Translations under genes and position numbers: made by a program | Part shown: in pieces, positions 12,771 to 27,170 of the stretch | Numbering within the stretch: position 1 is the stretch's first letter | Layout of the letters: each line of letters starts with the position of its first letter | Source: Neurospora intermedia | Lineage: Eukaryota; Ascomycota; Sordariomycetes; Sordariales; Sordariaceae | Assembly (NCBI GenBank): GCA_037102815.1 | Contig: BTPP01000001.1 | Location: forward strand, 6,163,001 to 6,227,000 | Length of the DNA stretch: 64,000 nt | Reading direction: 5' to 3' | Notes under the pieces: model-generated | The model's input: only the letters and a program-made list of their open reading frames with translations | Databases searched by the model: none | What the model was told of the DNA's origin: nothing

Positions 12771-13559
12771 CTAATTACTTTGGGCTTGGCCTTCTTCGTT
12801 TTAATATAGTATTCGAATATTATAGCGTTGATTATTACTAGGTCAATAAATCGGATTTTAACTTATCCCTATTACTATTCTAGTTTGTAAGGACTTTAAT
12901 CGTCTTTCTAGGGGAATGGGTCATCCTTCGACTCAGTTCGGGATTGTATTTTAATTAGTAGTAATATTTCTTCTTTATATAATTCCCTCTCTATAGTTTT
13001 TAGTATTTTTATATAAGTAGAGCAAGAAAGGATCCGTTTTAATTTTCTCTATTCTAATTTTAAAGGGCGCTAATCGTACTTATTATAATCTTCGTCTCCC
13101 AATAGTAATATTTCGCTTATAGCTCTATCGAAGTCTTCTAATTCTTCGATTCTCGCCCTAATAGCGGCCCCGTCCTTCTTCCTCTTATTTTCAATTTCTA
13201 TTACTCGGGCTCTCTTTTTAATATCTTCTTAGAATTGGGGGTCTTCTATTAGTCGAATTCGTCTACTTACGTTAATATTCCGGGCTTCTTTCAAAGCTAG
13301 TATAATTCTTTTAAAAAAGATTAATTAGTTAGTACGGTAGTCCGGTAGTATATTATTCTCTACTAGCTATATCTTACCTAGAATTATATTCTTTTTTAAT
13401 TTAGGGAGTACTAATATCTACTAATTATAGTATTAGCGCCCTTAGACTTTAAGGCTGCCCTTTAATATTCAATTAATAGCGTTTAATTGAAATTTTTTAT
13501 AAGAGGTAACGTATCTTAGTGAAAAATCTTTATATTCCTCCAACTCCAACCTTTTTAAT

Positions 13560-13640
13560 TTGGTATTAAACCTTCGGTTTACTAAAATATATATATTAGC
13601 TCCGGTATTAATAAATATACGGTAGGTAGTAATAAATAAT
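13560..13640 (-). pseudogene. Aspartic protease region of outer Gypsy
   Basis: The minus strand carries a T-G-A-N active-site-like block followed by a V-N-R-R-F segment. This is the retroviral-type aspartic protease signature area expected between gag and reverse transcriptase. It is a decayed fossil part. Confidence 0.65.
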
Positions 13641-13979
13641 CTATTATTAATTATAGTATATATAATAAGAAATTATTTACCGCTCCCCAAATACTTACTT
13701 AATTTAAAATGCAAGGGAATTTAATTTATCTATTATACTTCTATATCTTTTATCCCTTTTATACTTCTAATCAAAACCTCTCCTAGAATAGAAATTTATT
13801 CCTAGGGCATTAATTTTCCGATTCGGAATTAGTCCCCGAATCTTCTTTTATATCTACCTCGGAAACGGAGTCTTTTTCTTCTATAGTCTCACTACTCCCT
13901 TCTACCGGAGTCTTAAAAACTCCCTATATTTAATTAACAACTACATTAAATTCTATTTTAAAGTTGTTATTTATTACAA

Positions 13980-16336
13980 TTTTAACTTTCTCTAAATAAA
14001 CTATAAATTAATATCCGATCTTTCGGTAATTAAAGTAACAATTCTCCGTACTTAATTTCTTTATTTCCTTAAAAGTAAATCGCTAATATTTAAGTATAAA
14101 TAGTTTTATTTTTATTTAGTTACCTTAGGGAGGGGGCCTCTTTTCTCTTAACTTCTATTCTTCTTAATAAATATTAGGATTTAGGGATTATAGTAGGCGG
14201 ATATACAATTTAAAGCCTTTATTAGGGTTAAAATATACTATTTCGGCTAGGATTTTAAATTCTCGGATTACCTTATAGCAGAGGTTACATTTCTATATTT
14301 CTCGGGGGACCCGGTATTGTCTAATTAAACGAATAAATATCGTTTTAAAATTTTAGAACTTGTCAAATACCTTCATTTTAAACTTTTTATATTCGAATAT
14401 AGCTTTTTTACTAGCTCCGTAATTATAATAGTTATTCTATAACTATTTTAGAAGTTTATTAGCAATTTTAATATATTTTAAATAATCTACTTTAAGGTAG
14501 GGCAATATACTATCTACGACTATTCTACTTAAGCGAAATATTACTTCTCCAATTCGGGCCGTTTTATTATTAAAGTAGTTAATATTTTATCGTAACTTAT
14601 TTTTTATTTAGAATATTTATATATTAAAGGATACTTTATTATTATTATTATTATTAAATACCGGCACGTCCGGCACCTTATACGAACGTTTCGTTCTTCG
14701 GTAGTAAAGGACGAGGGGCCCGATCGGGGTATAGCCTTTATTTCCTCGAATAAATAATATAATAAGTCGTTATTTAAATTATTAGGTAGGGTTACTTTTA
14801 TTACTATCCTTATTATTTAGTTCATTATCCCCGTCGTTAGAATTATCCCCGGGGGGGTCGTTATAGGAATAGGATCGGATAAAGGGAATCTCTCGTTTAT
14901 TATTAGGTAGAATAGCTTCGGACGGCCGCTTAACCGTTTCTACTACTATATTCGGATCTTCCGTAAGCGTAGATTAGAATAATCCTACTATAATTATTCG
15001 TAGTTCTCCCTTATTACGGATATCTTCTACTATAATACATTTACTTATTATCTGTTTTTCAATCGGAGGGGCGGTAGGAAAGCGTATTAGGGAGGCGACC
15101 ATTTAAATAAAAAGGCGGTTTTAAATATCGAACTCTTTAAGGCGGTTAAAAAACTATTAATTAATAGGGCTTAATTTAATAGCGGCCTCCTTTACTAATA
15201 TTTATAGCTTCTTATTATTTATAAATTTAAGTACTTATCTATTAACTTTATCCAATTTATTACACTTAATTGTCAAATTATTATTAACGGTAGTTAAATT
15301 GTACTAAACTTCCGTAAAGCGTATAATAATAGTACTATTCTCTTTCACTAATCGGCTTACTTCTCTTACAAAATATATTACCTAAATATTAAACCGTTTA
15401 ATATTTTCGTTAGCGGTATTAAAAATATTTATTAAATTTTATACGAGACTACAGATAGCCTTATTAAATATAAAGCGGGAGTGTACTTCCTAAAATATAG
15501 CTTTAAGATTGGCTACGTACGTTTCGTAGAATAAGTCCGCTCTAATCGTTTCATTTAGAATATTAAGACCTTCTTTTCCAAATATTACAGAATTTATAGC
15601 GGCTCTTAATATAAAGTTAAAAATAAATACATTAACCCCATTATTAGGATCCTTCCAGGCTTCGTTAATTACTTTTACCTATCGATAAATATTTCTAATA
15701 ATTTCCTTTAAAATAGTATAATAAGGGGGAAATCTAGTATAAGGGTAAATCCTTCTAAAGTAATTACTAATATAATCGGATAGAGTAACTACTATAGAAG
15801 GTTCCTAACTAAATTATATACCTATAATAATATTCTCAGCTTTATCCTTTATAAGTACTCCGGACTCCTTATTAGCTTATATATAAATCTTAATATTCAG
15901 TACCTTATACCCGGCCTTCTTCGTATAGGTAAAGCGGAAATTCTAGTCTAAATTTATTATAATCTTTTTTCCGAAGAGGAAGTTATTAAACTTTTAGGGG
16001 AATATAAACTTAAAGGTTATAAAGGTTAACTCTAGTACTTTAACCGTAGGTATACGTTTAGCCGTATTTGTATTTAAAGGAGGGGCGATAAATTCCTCCT
16101 TCTTTTTACCCTTCGTTTATCTCTTAAATTATAGAGTGCGTAGGGTTATCCTAAGTACCGCATTCTAATTATAGTTAGAATTACTATACGTTAGTAATAT
16201 AGCTATTAATAACCGCTTAGAAGGGGGAATATATAGTAGGGGTTTAATAGGAGAAGTCTCACTCAGTCTCCTCTATAGGTTATCCTAAGGTCTTACTTAA
16301 GTATAAAAATAAAAGGTATTATTCATATCCGGCAAT
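13980..16336 (-). pseudogene. gag and nucleocapsid region of outer Gypsy
   Basis: A zinc-knuckle-like segment at about 13985-14060 on the minus strand (N-C-Y-F-N-Y-R-K-I-G-Y layout) marks the nucleocapsid end of gag. Upstream gag sequence occupies the rest up to the insertion of the inner element. The copy is broken. The 5' remainder of this element continues at 27594-27985. Confidence 0.6.
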
Positions 16337-16341
16337 TAAAA
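16337..16341. repeat. Target-site duplication of the inner element, left
   Basis: TAAAA here and TAAGA at 27589-27593 flank the inner element. They differ by one G/A transition, as expected after RIP. Confidence 0.75.
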
Positions 16342-16680
16342 TATTACGCGAAGATGTACTTTACAAATAATAACAATAGAGAATAATATAGTAAGCAACT
16401 AATTGCTAGATAGAGCAACAATACGTAACGATTAACAACAGTCTTATCAAAGGAAGCTAAAGACAAGACCTATCGCAAACCTCAACCTAGGACCTCGCAC
16501 ACGACTTCACTAAATATAAGCAAGATAAATATAAGGTTAATATAGTATAAATTAATAATCCGTTAACCTTAATAGAGGTTAATAGGACGAACACTCTTAT
16601 ATAACAAATTAAGCGCTCTAACGAGCAACTACCATAATAAGATAGAATATTTAAATATCTACCAAGAATGCCCTATAATA
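16342..16680 (-). repeat. 3' LTR of the inner Gypsy element
   Basis: This 339-base repeat is colinear with 27250-27588, and the differences I could see are all C/T or G/A. A minus-strand purine tract (TTGAGGGGGAGA) lies directly inside it at 16681-16692, marking it as the 3' LTR. Confidence 0.9.
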
Positions 16681-16700
16681 TCTCCCCCTCAATAAAAGGA
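16681..16700 (-). other. Polypurine tract of the inner element
   Basis: On the minus strand the sequence is CCTTTTATTGAGGGGGAGAT just inside the 3' LTR. A very similar block occurs at 27178-27197 near the 5' LTR; its role there is unknown. Confidence 0.7.
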
Positions 16701-16989
16701 GAAGAATGCTCACTATCTACGTAATATTATCAAATTTAACTATATATATAAAAGATCCGGTCATCCATTAGAATCTCCATTCATTCGCCCATATCCAAAT
16801 TAGCCAATAAATATAAAAACGTACGCCCACCCGAATAGAATATACAACTCAATAACCTAATACCGATCCTTCAATAACCATATCCGCAACAAAGCAAACA
16901 ATCGTCAAACTTATCCTCCTCTATCTTATTATTCTCGTCTATATAGTATATATTTTAATAGGAACGTTTATATTCCAATAGAGAATCCT

Positions 16990-18970
16990 CCTACTCCCAA
17001 TCGGTAGGAAGGTAACCGCAGCGAAGAGAGCGGGCAAAAGATAAAGTATTAAAGCAAGAGCCCGAGCGAGCCGACATAGTATAAAGTTTATCGGACAATC
17101 CGGTTAAGCCGGGCATAGGCTGAAGCGAAAGGTTGCCGGAACGAATACTACAAGGAATAGTAATACTAAGAAGAGTATCGGGCATACGAATTCTATTAAT
17201 AAATAAAGTTGTAGAATAGCGTCGGACACAAAGCTCTTACGCTTCTCCAAACTCAATACAAAGGGACGTTAATTTTACCTATATCGTTTATACAATTCTT
17301 CTCTAATACTCGTTAAAAGCCGCTAATACCGCAATCTACTTTTCTAAAGCGTTTACCAACATTCCTTCAATCTCCTTACGAAAAATAAAATTAATAAATA
17401 TTACAAATTCTCTACTAACCTTAACAATACAGTTAACTACCTTCTCAACTATAGGAAGCTTACTTAAAACCGACTTAGCGGGTACCACCTAAACGCAATA
17501 AAAATAGCCAAATCTACCTAATAAACCACCGATCTACTCGGGAAGTCTAGTACTATAATTAGAATACTAAATAATAAGCAACGTCGCTTTCGAAGGAATA
17601 TAATCAATAAAATTAATATTACTATTATATCTCTTATTAAAAGTAAGGTTAAGAACTGCCTTAATATTATAAACCAACTTATATTACGAGAAAGAGTAAT
17701 TACCAGCGAATTATCTCTTATACTCCTCCTTATTCTCTATATATACTTTAATAATCTTCTTAATTTCTATACATAGCTCTTAATCGACCTTAACGCCAAA
17801 ATCAATATAATCTTTATTATAATTAATAAAGGTATTAGCGAAAGTCGGATATACTTTTCCTTTATTACTACTCTTACTAATAGTAACCGAGCGGGACTAT
17901 ACAATTCGGGTTAGAATTTTACGTACTTTTCTTAGAGTCGCTTTAATAATTAGGGTCTTAATACAAAATAAAATAGAAGCCGGTCTAACTACTAACTATA
18001 AAACTTTACAAACCTTACTAATTAATTAAACAATCTCCTTATATTCTTAAATCTTGGAGAAATTAAAATTACTACTCCTAATAATACAACCGTTAAAGTA
18101 AACCGTATAAAAAGCCGGTAGGAAGTATACCTAAAAATATTCGCTAGTAATAACGAACTCCTTTATATATTCTCTTCCGAAAATAGCATCACTAAACTTA
18201 ATTACTATCGTATAAACTAAATCGAACTCTCCGCTAAAATACAATTCCTAAATCTAGGTATTATTAAAACCAATAATAGCATTAAACACTTACTCTTACT
18301 AAAGTCTATAGTAACTACTAAGAATTAAATCCTTAGGAAGTCCGTTTAATAAAAGTATAAGCGTAAAATAAATAAGATTACCCTCAATAGAATATAAAAT
18401 TACTATATCCAAATCGATTAATTTGTTTGTACGATTAATAATACTATATAAAATAGAATGCAGCTTATTCTTGTATAGTACAAAAAGATAATTAGCAATT
18501 AAGATTAGCACTATATATTTACTATTATCCGCCTTTTTAAGATTATATACCAGAACGCCCTAAGTAGTACTAAAAGACTTAAGGAAGCGAATAAACGGAT
18601 TATAGGGGGTACAATCTTAACCGAAGTTATTAAATATATTAATAATATACTTATAATAAACGTAATTAAAGAATTGTCCGAATAGGATTATATCTATCTA
18701 CTCGATAAGGTCGGCTACAAAATTGGGCAGCACAACGTATATACTATTAATTCCTAAACTAATAATCTTACTAGGAATACTATTAATAGTATAACGGCTG
18801 AAACATCTTACCGTATTAGCCAATATACCGAACCGGGGGTTATATTCGAACGACTATAGGGCGAACTACTAATCTACAATAAGACTACACAAACTACCAT
18901 CGTAGTCAAAACCGTTAATCCAATCGTTAAAGGCTACGATCGAATTATTAGCCGGCAGCGGGGACTCCAT
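16990..18970 (-). pseudogene. Accessory frame after integrase in the inner Gypsy element
   Basis: Minus-strand frames with protein-like composition run from about 18970 to 16990, downstream of integrase and before the 3' LTR. Open stretches lie at 18299-18511 and 16991-17185. The N-terminal part begins MESPLPANNSIVAFNDWING. No retroviral enzyme, envelope or other family was recognised. Standard Gypsy elements end with integrase or a chromodomain, so this is extra coding capacity. The nearest 3' part keeps more CA dinucleotides than its surroundings. It is broken and treated here as a fossil. Confidence 0.5.
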
Positions 18971-20299
18971 AGTAATATTAACTATTTTAACACACTAATA
19001 TTATAATTAACGAACGTAGGACAAAGAAGATTAATAAATAATAATTAATTTAACAAGATTGCTACACAAAGGAAACTGTAGTAGAATTGAACGTTGCAAA
19101 GACAAGGCAAGTAGTAGTAAAATTACTAAAGTAAAAAAGAAAGAGGGTAAAAATAGTTAAATAATTTTAACTTCTTTTAAAAATTGTATATACGTACCAA
19201 AACTCTTCCTCTATAAGTACCTACCTACCGAGGCCGTTTATTATATATAACTATAACTACCATTACCTCTATACAACCGTACGTACCTACCTAATTAAAA
19301 TAGAAAATATTTTAATCGAAATTATAAGTGACGTACGGTATATTATCCTATATACTACTAATATTAGGCTTACCTCCGCTTAAACGTACTTTTAAGTAGA
19401 ATTCTGGAAATTTTAATAGAAAATTATAAAAAACATAACTTCCTACGGGAATATATAACGGAAAAGAAAATAAAATACAAAATAAAGGAAAAAACTCTCA
19501 AACCCTCATAGTTTCTAGTAACCTCCCCCTCTTTTAACGAAAAAACGGTCACTTCCCTTATTTATTTTAATAACGCTTCTATTAAATTATATTACCAACG
19601 CGCTAAACTACCTTTTTACAATTGCCTCTAAACGGCAATTCTAACGAATATTCTACATTAAAGTCCTTCACCAGCTCCTTCGAATTCCTTATAAATTTAC
19701 TATATAATTCCTATATATTATCCTTATTTTAATACCTAATCTATTTAACCAAATACTATATATCTAACAGTCCCTAACTTTTAACTACAAGGTTTTCAAC
19801 CTCCTATTCCTTTTAACTGTCAACCTTAACTAGCAATAGTAGTAGAACTTCGCAATTAAAAAGATTAGGACCCTACGCTAACTTATAAAAATATACTACG
19901 GAAATAATAAAATAGGTATACCAAGTACTAAGTAAGTCGAATTTATAAACTAGTAGGCCAACTTTCTCAAAAATCTAATAAGGGCCCATTCTCTCTATTA
20001 ACCACTTCTTCTTTAAATTTCCAAATAAATAATAACCTTTACCTAAACGCAAATAAACTTTATTACCTATATCGAACGTTATTGGAAAATACTTAGAATC
20101 ATATTATTCCTTAATAGCCATTCTAGCCCGATCAATAAGCTCTACAGCCTCGAATTAATATTCTTAACGGATAATAACTAAAGACTCCGCTATAATAACT
20201 TCCTAATTATCCGGTATAAGTAAATCGAAGGCCGCCCGTAGCTTAAAACTGTATACTAGCTTATTTAGTAATAACCCGATAGTAGATTAAATAGTATTA

Positions 20300-21110
20300 T
20301 TCAAATTATACTACAATACTACCAATATTAACGTCCAAAGAACAACGCTCGTCGTATACTATATACAAATAGTTATCTTAATAATCTAGTTCGTTCTTTC
20401 CGACTATCCGTCCGTCTAAGTATAGTAGGCCGTCGAAAATAGTAAATTAACAGCTAATACCTCGAAAATACTCCTCCAAATAGCCGAAATAAACTTAGAA
20501 TTTCGGTCGCTAATAATAACCACTAATAAACCCCAATTATAAAACCGTAAAGTCCGAAGCAATACCTTAGCCTATTCCCGCGCACTATAAGTAGAATAGC
20601 TAATTATAAATAGCACCTTCTTACTAAACTTACAAGTAATAGTACATATAGTATTAAATTCCGGGAAACCTTCCAAAGCCTACATAATACCAGCCGTTTT
20701 AACTATCGGCATATTAGTAACAAAGTCTATAGTAATTATATAAAATAATTTTAGGAACGTCCGAATTAGTAATAGTTCTCCAAGGGTCGGTTACCTATTC
20801 CGCTAATTTTAACGGCAAACTTTGTAATATTTAACGTACTTGCGCACTATCTAGGTCTTTCGCCTTATATAGAAGTACGCTAAATTATCCATTATCCAAT
20901 TAATCCTAAAATAGTATTTCTCATTATATACCAACTCCAATATTTTTCGTATACAAATCCAAAGAATATATAGCCGACGTACGTTTTAATAATCAATGTA
21001 GTAAAATAGCCTATCTTCGAACAAATAGGGGCCCGCTAGTAAATTAGGGCACTTTCCCGACCGTTGTATATAGATATGCCCTAAGGCATTAATTTTATTA
21101 ATTAGCTAAA
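20300..21110 (-). pseudogene. Integrase region of inner Gypsy
   Basis: The minus strand shows the integrase core blocks S-D-R-x-S-K-F-I-S, then L-L-F-S-T-A-Y and T-D-G-Q-S-E-R-T-N in that order, with the F-S-K-K block upstream. These are characteristic of Gypsy integrases. The segment is decayed. Confidence 0.85.
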
Positions 21111-21469
21111 AAACCCTAGCATACTTAAAATCCTCGGGATAAGCCTCGATTAACTATTAGCGAAATTCCGGTGTAATAATTAGTGAAATTTAACGTATAT
21201 CTAGGACGATTTTAGTATATATAAATGAAAAAGTATTAAAATCGTCCTAATAACTAACGTTCTATACTTGCGTAAAGTTAGACTAAATATCGGCTAATTT
21301 ATCGGAAGTATCGTTCTTATTAACTATTTTAGCGGTCGGCAATTTTAATAGCGTATCCAGTATAATATTCAATAATCTGGGAATATAAAACATATTTAAA
21401 TTGAATTAGGATACCTAATTAGCGGTATTTGCAAATTTTAAGTTGGCCTTAGCCAAATCTATCGTGTAT

Positions 21470-21640
21470 AACGAAATATACTTAACGATTCTAGTAGTAG
21501 AAGTATAATTAGTAATAATATTAACACATTATTCGTTAGACTAAACCATCTTCCGAAGTTTCCGTAGAACCCAAATAATAGCCGCAATTTCCGCTTCTAT
21601 AAACCCGTACTTCTTTTCGGCGGAAAACGTTAATCTTAAT
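21470..21640 (-). pseudogene. RNase H region of inner Gypsy
   Basis: The minus strand reads an A-E-K-K-Y block, an E-A-E-I-A-A-I-I-W-V-L-R-K-L-R segment and then T-N-Y-x-S-T-T-x-I-V-K. This is the order seen in Gypsy RNase H of the lineage that has this integrase. It is decayed. Confidence 0.75.
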
Positions 21641-22099
21641 AGGAAGTATATAAGTTTAATTATAGTTAGCGGGATTTTATTTATTCTAAGAATAGATTCC
21701 CCGTCCTATAGGCACTTAAATTAGAAAACGTAAATGTTGTAGGCCGAACTACTAGCGTTAATTTTAATAAAAAGTACTTCGCTTTTCATATAGTAGAAAA
21801 AATATACCTAATTATACAAATTTTCCTACATAATACGGAAAACTTCGCGTTCCTCTACAATCGGTTCGAACTTAACCTTAAAAATATATACTCGCCTTAC
21901 TTATTTTGTCGAACCTACCTATAAATCACTTGATTTATATATTCGCCGCAATAATTCTATCTTCTTCCAATTAAATAACTCTTCTTTAATAACGAACTAC
22001 AATATACCTTAACGCAACCAGCCAACTATACCTAAATAAATTTTAAGACTATTAAATATATTAGGGAAAGTTAATTTTTGGAAAGCCTTAATATAATCT

Positions 22100-22720
22100 T
22101 CTATATACTTACGACTTTCTCTATCGATAATACTACCTAGCAACTACATAGAAAGATACCCCGTGAAAGACTTATTAGCGCTAATATATATACGATATTT
22201 ATTAAGAAGGTCTATAATAATAGCTAAGTAGGCGAGGTATTCCTCCTAAATACCGCTAAAAATAATAATATTATTGATATAAGCCTGTATAAATAAATAA
22301 TATTCGAAGAATAACCTATCTATAAATCTTTACGTAAATGCTAGAGAGTTCTTAAAGCCTATTAATACAATGTTAGACTATTCAAAACCTCGCGGACTAA
22401 TAACTACTATACGGTTATAATACTTAATAAAAATAGGTAATTAATAGAAGAATCCGGTAATGTTAAAGATTAAGAAGAATTTCTTACCGACTATAGCGTT
22501 AATAATATCTTCTTAATCGGGCAAAGGATATACGTTAAGCACAGTAATACTATTAAACAAGCGAAGATCAACCATAGTACGGCCCTTATTAACTCCATTA
22601 ACTTTTCTCTAAACAATAAATACTAGGCAAATAATAGGAGTTAGCTATAATATAAATAACATTTTACCTTAAATGTACATCTTATTATACTCTTTATTAA
22701 GGAATTTACAGTCCTTAATA
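22100..22720 (-). pseudogene. Reverse transcriptase region of inner Gypsy
   Basis: On the minus strand the blocks V-D-L-R-L-F-N, Y-P-L-P-D, G-K-K-F-F, S-P-R-G-F-E, G-F-K-N-S and I-I-I-F-S follow each other with Gypsy reverse transcriptase spacing. The segment is decayed but unmistakable. Confidence 0.85.
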
Positions 22721-24199
22721 CCCAAAGGGTAAGGCCTAACGATCCTTTACTAATTCTACTATCCTTCAACTAAATTAATACGCATTTTATCTTCTTCTTT
22801 TATCGGTACAATCCCTCTATCTCTAAAAATATTAATATACTTATTTAGGAGGCTTTTAATTTACTCTAAAAATTCGGGATCCGTATTGTAAATACTAATA
22901 CCTACGTCGGAAAGAATAATTTTAATATTAATAGGCTTAATAATTCCGTAGGAGGGCACTTTAAAGGTACTCTTCCTAACGGCCTCTTCTTTTTTGTCCT
23001 CGGCGGCTCTATTGATAAATATAATGTATTATTCTTGGGTAAGTCCGGTTTAAACCTTAGGGACGAGAAAAGCTACGTCCGAAGCGTTAATTAATATAGT
23101 AATTTTACTAACCTTATATAATAGTCGTATAATTATACCTACCCGAATTCTTCTAGGAATAAATACTAGCTCTTCGGATTAGTTCAAATATAGTACAATT
23201 TTACGAATTTTACTATCTATAGTAGCGTCTAGTAAATAAGGATATTACGTATAAAAGTTATAAGTGGGACGTTCACTTAGGCTATACCAATTGTCAAACT
23301 AAGTACTATACTTTATTAGGATAATTCCTAACTGCCTTCCTAATAATAAAATATTAAATTTAACGAAGACTTCGGTAATAAGAACGTCCTCCCCCCCTTC
23401 GATTCTTTTAAAATAAATTTTACCCTAAACCTTTATATTAAAAACCGATTTAAAAAAATACAAAATAGTATTGAAGTCCAACTTCGCGCTATAGTAACGA
23501 AGGAAATCTATTCTTAATAGTATATTCGGGCCTAATTTATTAATAATTAAGGCGGATATTTGGAAGTGCCTGTTAATTTTAATACTATTAACCTTTCCTT
23601 CTATATAAAAATTAAATTTAATAACCGTATTAATAATAATCTTCGAATTAATACCCTTTATAATACTAGGTAGTACTACTTTATATTTTATATTCGGCGA
23701 AAACTCTTCGATAAACGCTTTACTTACTACTATTAATAAATAACCCGAATTAAAACATACAATAACAATGGGTGTACTAAAATTAGATTTAATATTAATC
23801 TATAGATATAATGTAACTTTTCGTAAATTTATTTCCCTATTCCTAAGAGTAATATCCGGAATTACCTTAATAGTTTATCCTTCAATAAAAATAAATAACG
23901 TATATTAACTTTTATACTAAACTTTTAATAAATTGGACTTCCGTCCGTCTACTAATATTAATAAACTTACTTAAACGTCCGCTTTCCTTAATATTCCGGC
24001 CCGGCTAAGCAGCTTCTAACTACTCTCTACAAAAGTTATTTAATTATTAAATAAAAGATCGGACGACCTACAAAACGCTTAGGCCTTCTCTAAACGTTTA
24101 AGAATCGCTGTAAATTTAATATCAAATAACAGATTTAACGATAAAGGTCGTATAGGCTTATCGGAGTTAGTACTTCTAATAGGAACCGCGTTAAGAATA

Positions 24200-27170
24200 A
24201 CCGCCGGTTCGTTAATTATTACGTACGAAATAATATAAAATAACGAAATACTAAGAGATAAAAGTTTATTAGGGGCCAGATGGCCGGCAAAATAGGCAAA
24301 AGATTTATTATTATACTTAACTTCGGAAGTATCTACTATAAACTCTTCTACCTCTTCCTCGAAATCCCTAATAAAATAGTAACCTTTATTCTATAAATAG
24401 TAAACCTTATTATCTATATTAGAATCGTCCGTAAAAATTATCGCAATGGAAGTATAAGTATAACGACCGTCCTATAAAATTTAATAATACTCAAATTTCT
24501 TACCCCAACGATGCTAGCGGTTATTATTATTACCCAATCGGCCTATATTGTACTTATTAAACTTATCGCTAAAGTTCTTAAATCCTTTATTAAAATAAAA
24601 TTTCCCGTTTAATTTGCTATTAAACCTATTATTATAGGATAAAAAGTTTTTTCGGAAAAGCTTACTACTATTATAATTTCCCTAAAAGTTAGTATAAACG
24701 TTAAAACTATCGTCCTTATTATTGGAATTATCAATAATATAGTAAATTAATTATCTATTCTTTAATAACTTTAAGAATAAACGGTGTATTAGAATAGCCT
24801 TCTATTTAATCCTATTAATATAATTGTTAAAATTAATATTCTATTCCGGAGTAATATATATAATTTACATTATAGGGTATAAATTATTCTATAAGCGAAT
24901 ATATAATTAGAAATCCGAAGAATCTCCTTAAAGGCGTGCGTATTTAAATAGTTAGGTCGAATAATCGCGAAGCGCTTACGTATCAATTTTGTACAGTTCT
25001 ACGGTGAATTTATTCGTATCTAACCATTTTTATACTTTATACGGCTTAGTACTAAATATAATATTAAATATATTAAAAATTTTATTGAAACTACCGCAAA
25101 AATTATCATATTCCTCCTTAAAGAGGGTAAAATTCTACCAACGTAGTACTATACTGTAGAATAATTAATTAAAATTATTAGCGAGAATTTAGCGTTTTTC
25201 TAAGTAATTCTTTAAATATCCTTTAAATGTATTATTAAATCCGTAAAAAATAGTATAAATATTAACCTTACTGTCTTAGTATATACCCTTCTTTATTTTA
25301 TTAGGCTCTATATTAGGGAAGTATATTCCGATATCTAAAATTTTGAAAAGTTCTTCCTTAACTAATTAATAATTACCTATATCAACCCTAGAAATAAAGT
25401 CGGTAAGAATCTAATTCCGATCTTCTAATTCCTTAATATAATTATATAAATCCTTAAGTATTTTGCGAAGCGCCGAATTATTTGTTATTGTACTATCGCT
25501 ATTAGTTTTAATCGATGGAATAGAAGTATTAAAACTAATATTGAAGTGTATAGCTTATAGATTACTAATAGGATGAGCGTTCTAGCGGAAGGCTAAACGT
25601 ATAGAAGGAACGGGAGCCTTTAGAATAACTAAAGGAAGATAAATACTATTATTTAGAACTATAAGTAATAATCTTTATTATTCCGTTTACTTCTTACTTA
25701 CTAGAGCCTAATTTATCAACTCTTTAAAGTTCATCCGCAAAACTTAATTAGAAATATTACAGCTAATAGTAAGAATTAGTATATACTCGCGAAAGTAAAT
25801 AGGAAATTAATTAATATTTTTAAATAAAGGTTACTAATTAATATAATTAATATAAAGATTTTTTATTTAACTAGCCAAATTAGCGGCATTACGCGGGTCC
25901 CTAGCGCTTATTATAGCCGTTTCGCTAATAGGACCGATAAAACCGCTAGAGTACTAATTACAATAAATAATAAGATTCTTATAAGGCTAAAAAGCATTAC
26001 GCCTAGTAGTAATAGGCGTTAAGAGACTAAAACCGGGCTTTATACTATTTTAAACTAAGCGTATTGTATTATAAACCGGTTAGGTAAAATAAAGTAGATA
26101 ATTCAGAGATCTACCTCCGGTCTTTACGTTGCGTTAGGCAAAGTATACGGTATTTTAACTTAGATTAATAGGATATATAGGAAAATAATTAGTAAGAATT
26201 ATTCCCGGATATTATTTTACTTACTCCTACTACTACTTCTACGCTAAGTATAAAAGAATTTTAGTTTGTACTAAATTTCCGAAATATTTAGTAGTAAGAT
26301 TAGTAATTAATTATTAAGTAATATTAGTAGTAATTTTAATAATTGAACTCGCTCGCGAAACTATCGATTCTATAAGTAAGAAAAGTTATTAAATCGGGCC
26401 TAACTAAGCGTATTACTTAGTAAGTATAGGTGGTAAAGAAAGCGGTATAGGAATTTACACTAGGTTAATAAGGGTTAATATATTAATTATCTTAACGGTG
26501 TCTAAAAAATTTACTAGAGAAGAATAAATATTTATACTACCGGTACTAGGGGGAATAGGCACTTAAACGGTAGTATTAATAATAGTGTTACTCGCTTTAA
26601 TTCGGGCTATAAACTATTTCCAATTCTTCTTTCGCAACTATAATAATACTCCTTCTTTAATTATAAAGGGCTAAATTTAACGTATCGGAATAGGATAATT
26701 AGTAACTAATTAATAATATTTATGTAAAACCTATTAAACTTCGTAGTCTACTATGTCCAAATTAACGATCTATCCTCTATTATAAATATTATTATTAATA
26801 TTAATAGCCTAATTAAGTTTAATTTTAATATAACCGGTTTCTCTATTTAAGTGCAATTGTACTACCTTAATAAATAATTTAATAACTAAAAATTAAAATC
26901 TTTCCTTATAGTGAAGTTGCGGCTTGTAAATAGCAAATTTAATGATCTAACGTATTTTATATATTAAACTTTCCTCCCAAAGGTTAAAGGCCGCTTAAGA
27001 ATTTACTTAATCGGTCTTTAATATTATTCAATCTAGCCTTTAAATCTAAATAAATAGTAATAAAGTAGTAAAAAAAAGGGGACTCCGAGGAGTAATAATA
27101 CGAATGCTTAGTTTAAAAGGGTAAAAGTTAAATAATAATTAAAAAATCTAACAAATTGTTATTAAATCCT
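24200..27170 (-). pseudogene. gag region of inner Gypsy
   Basis: This minus-strand region lies upstream of the polymerase. A segment near 24360-24430 has the layout of the short knuckle found at the gag C-terminus in related fungal Gypsy elements, followed by an E-E-E-V-E-E acidic run. Further upstream the frame is poorly legible. A protease segment between this and reverse transcriptase was not located with confidence. Confidence 0.5.
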
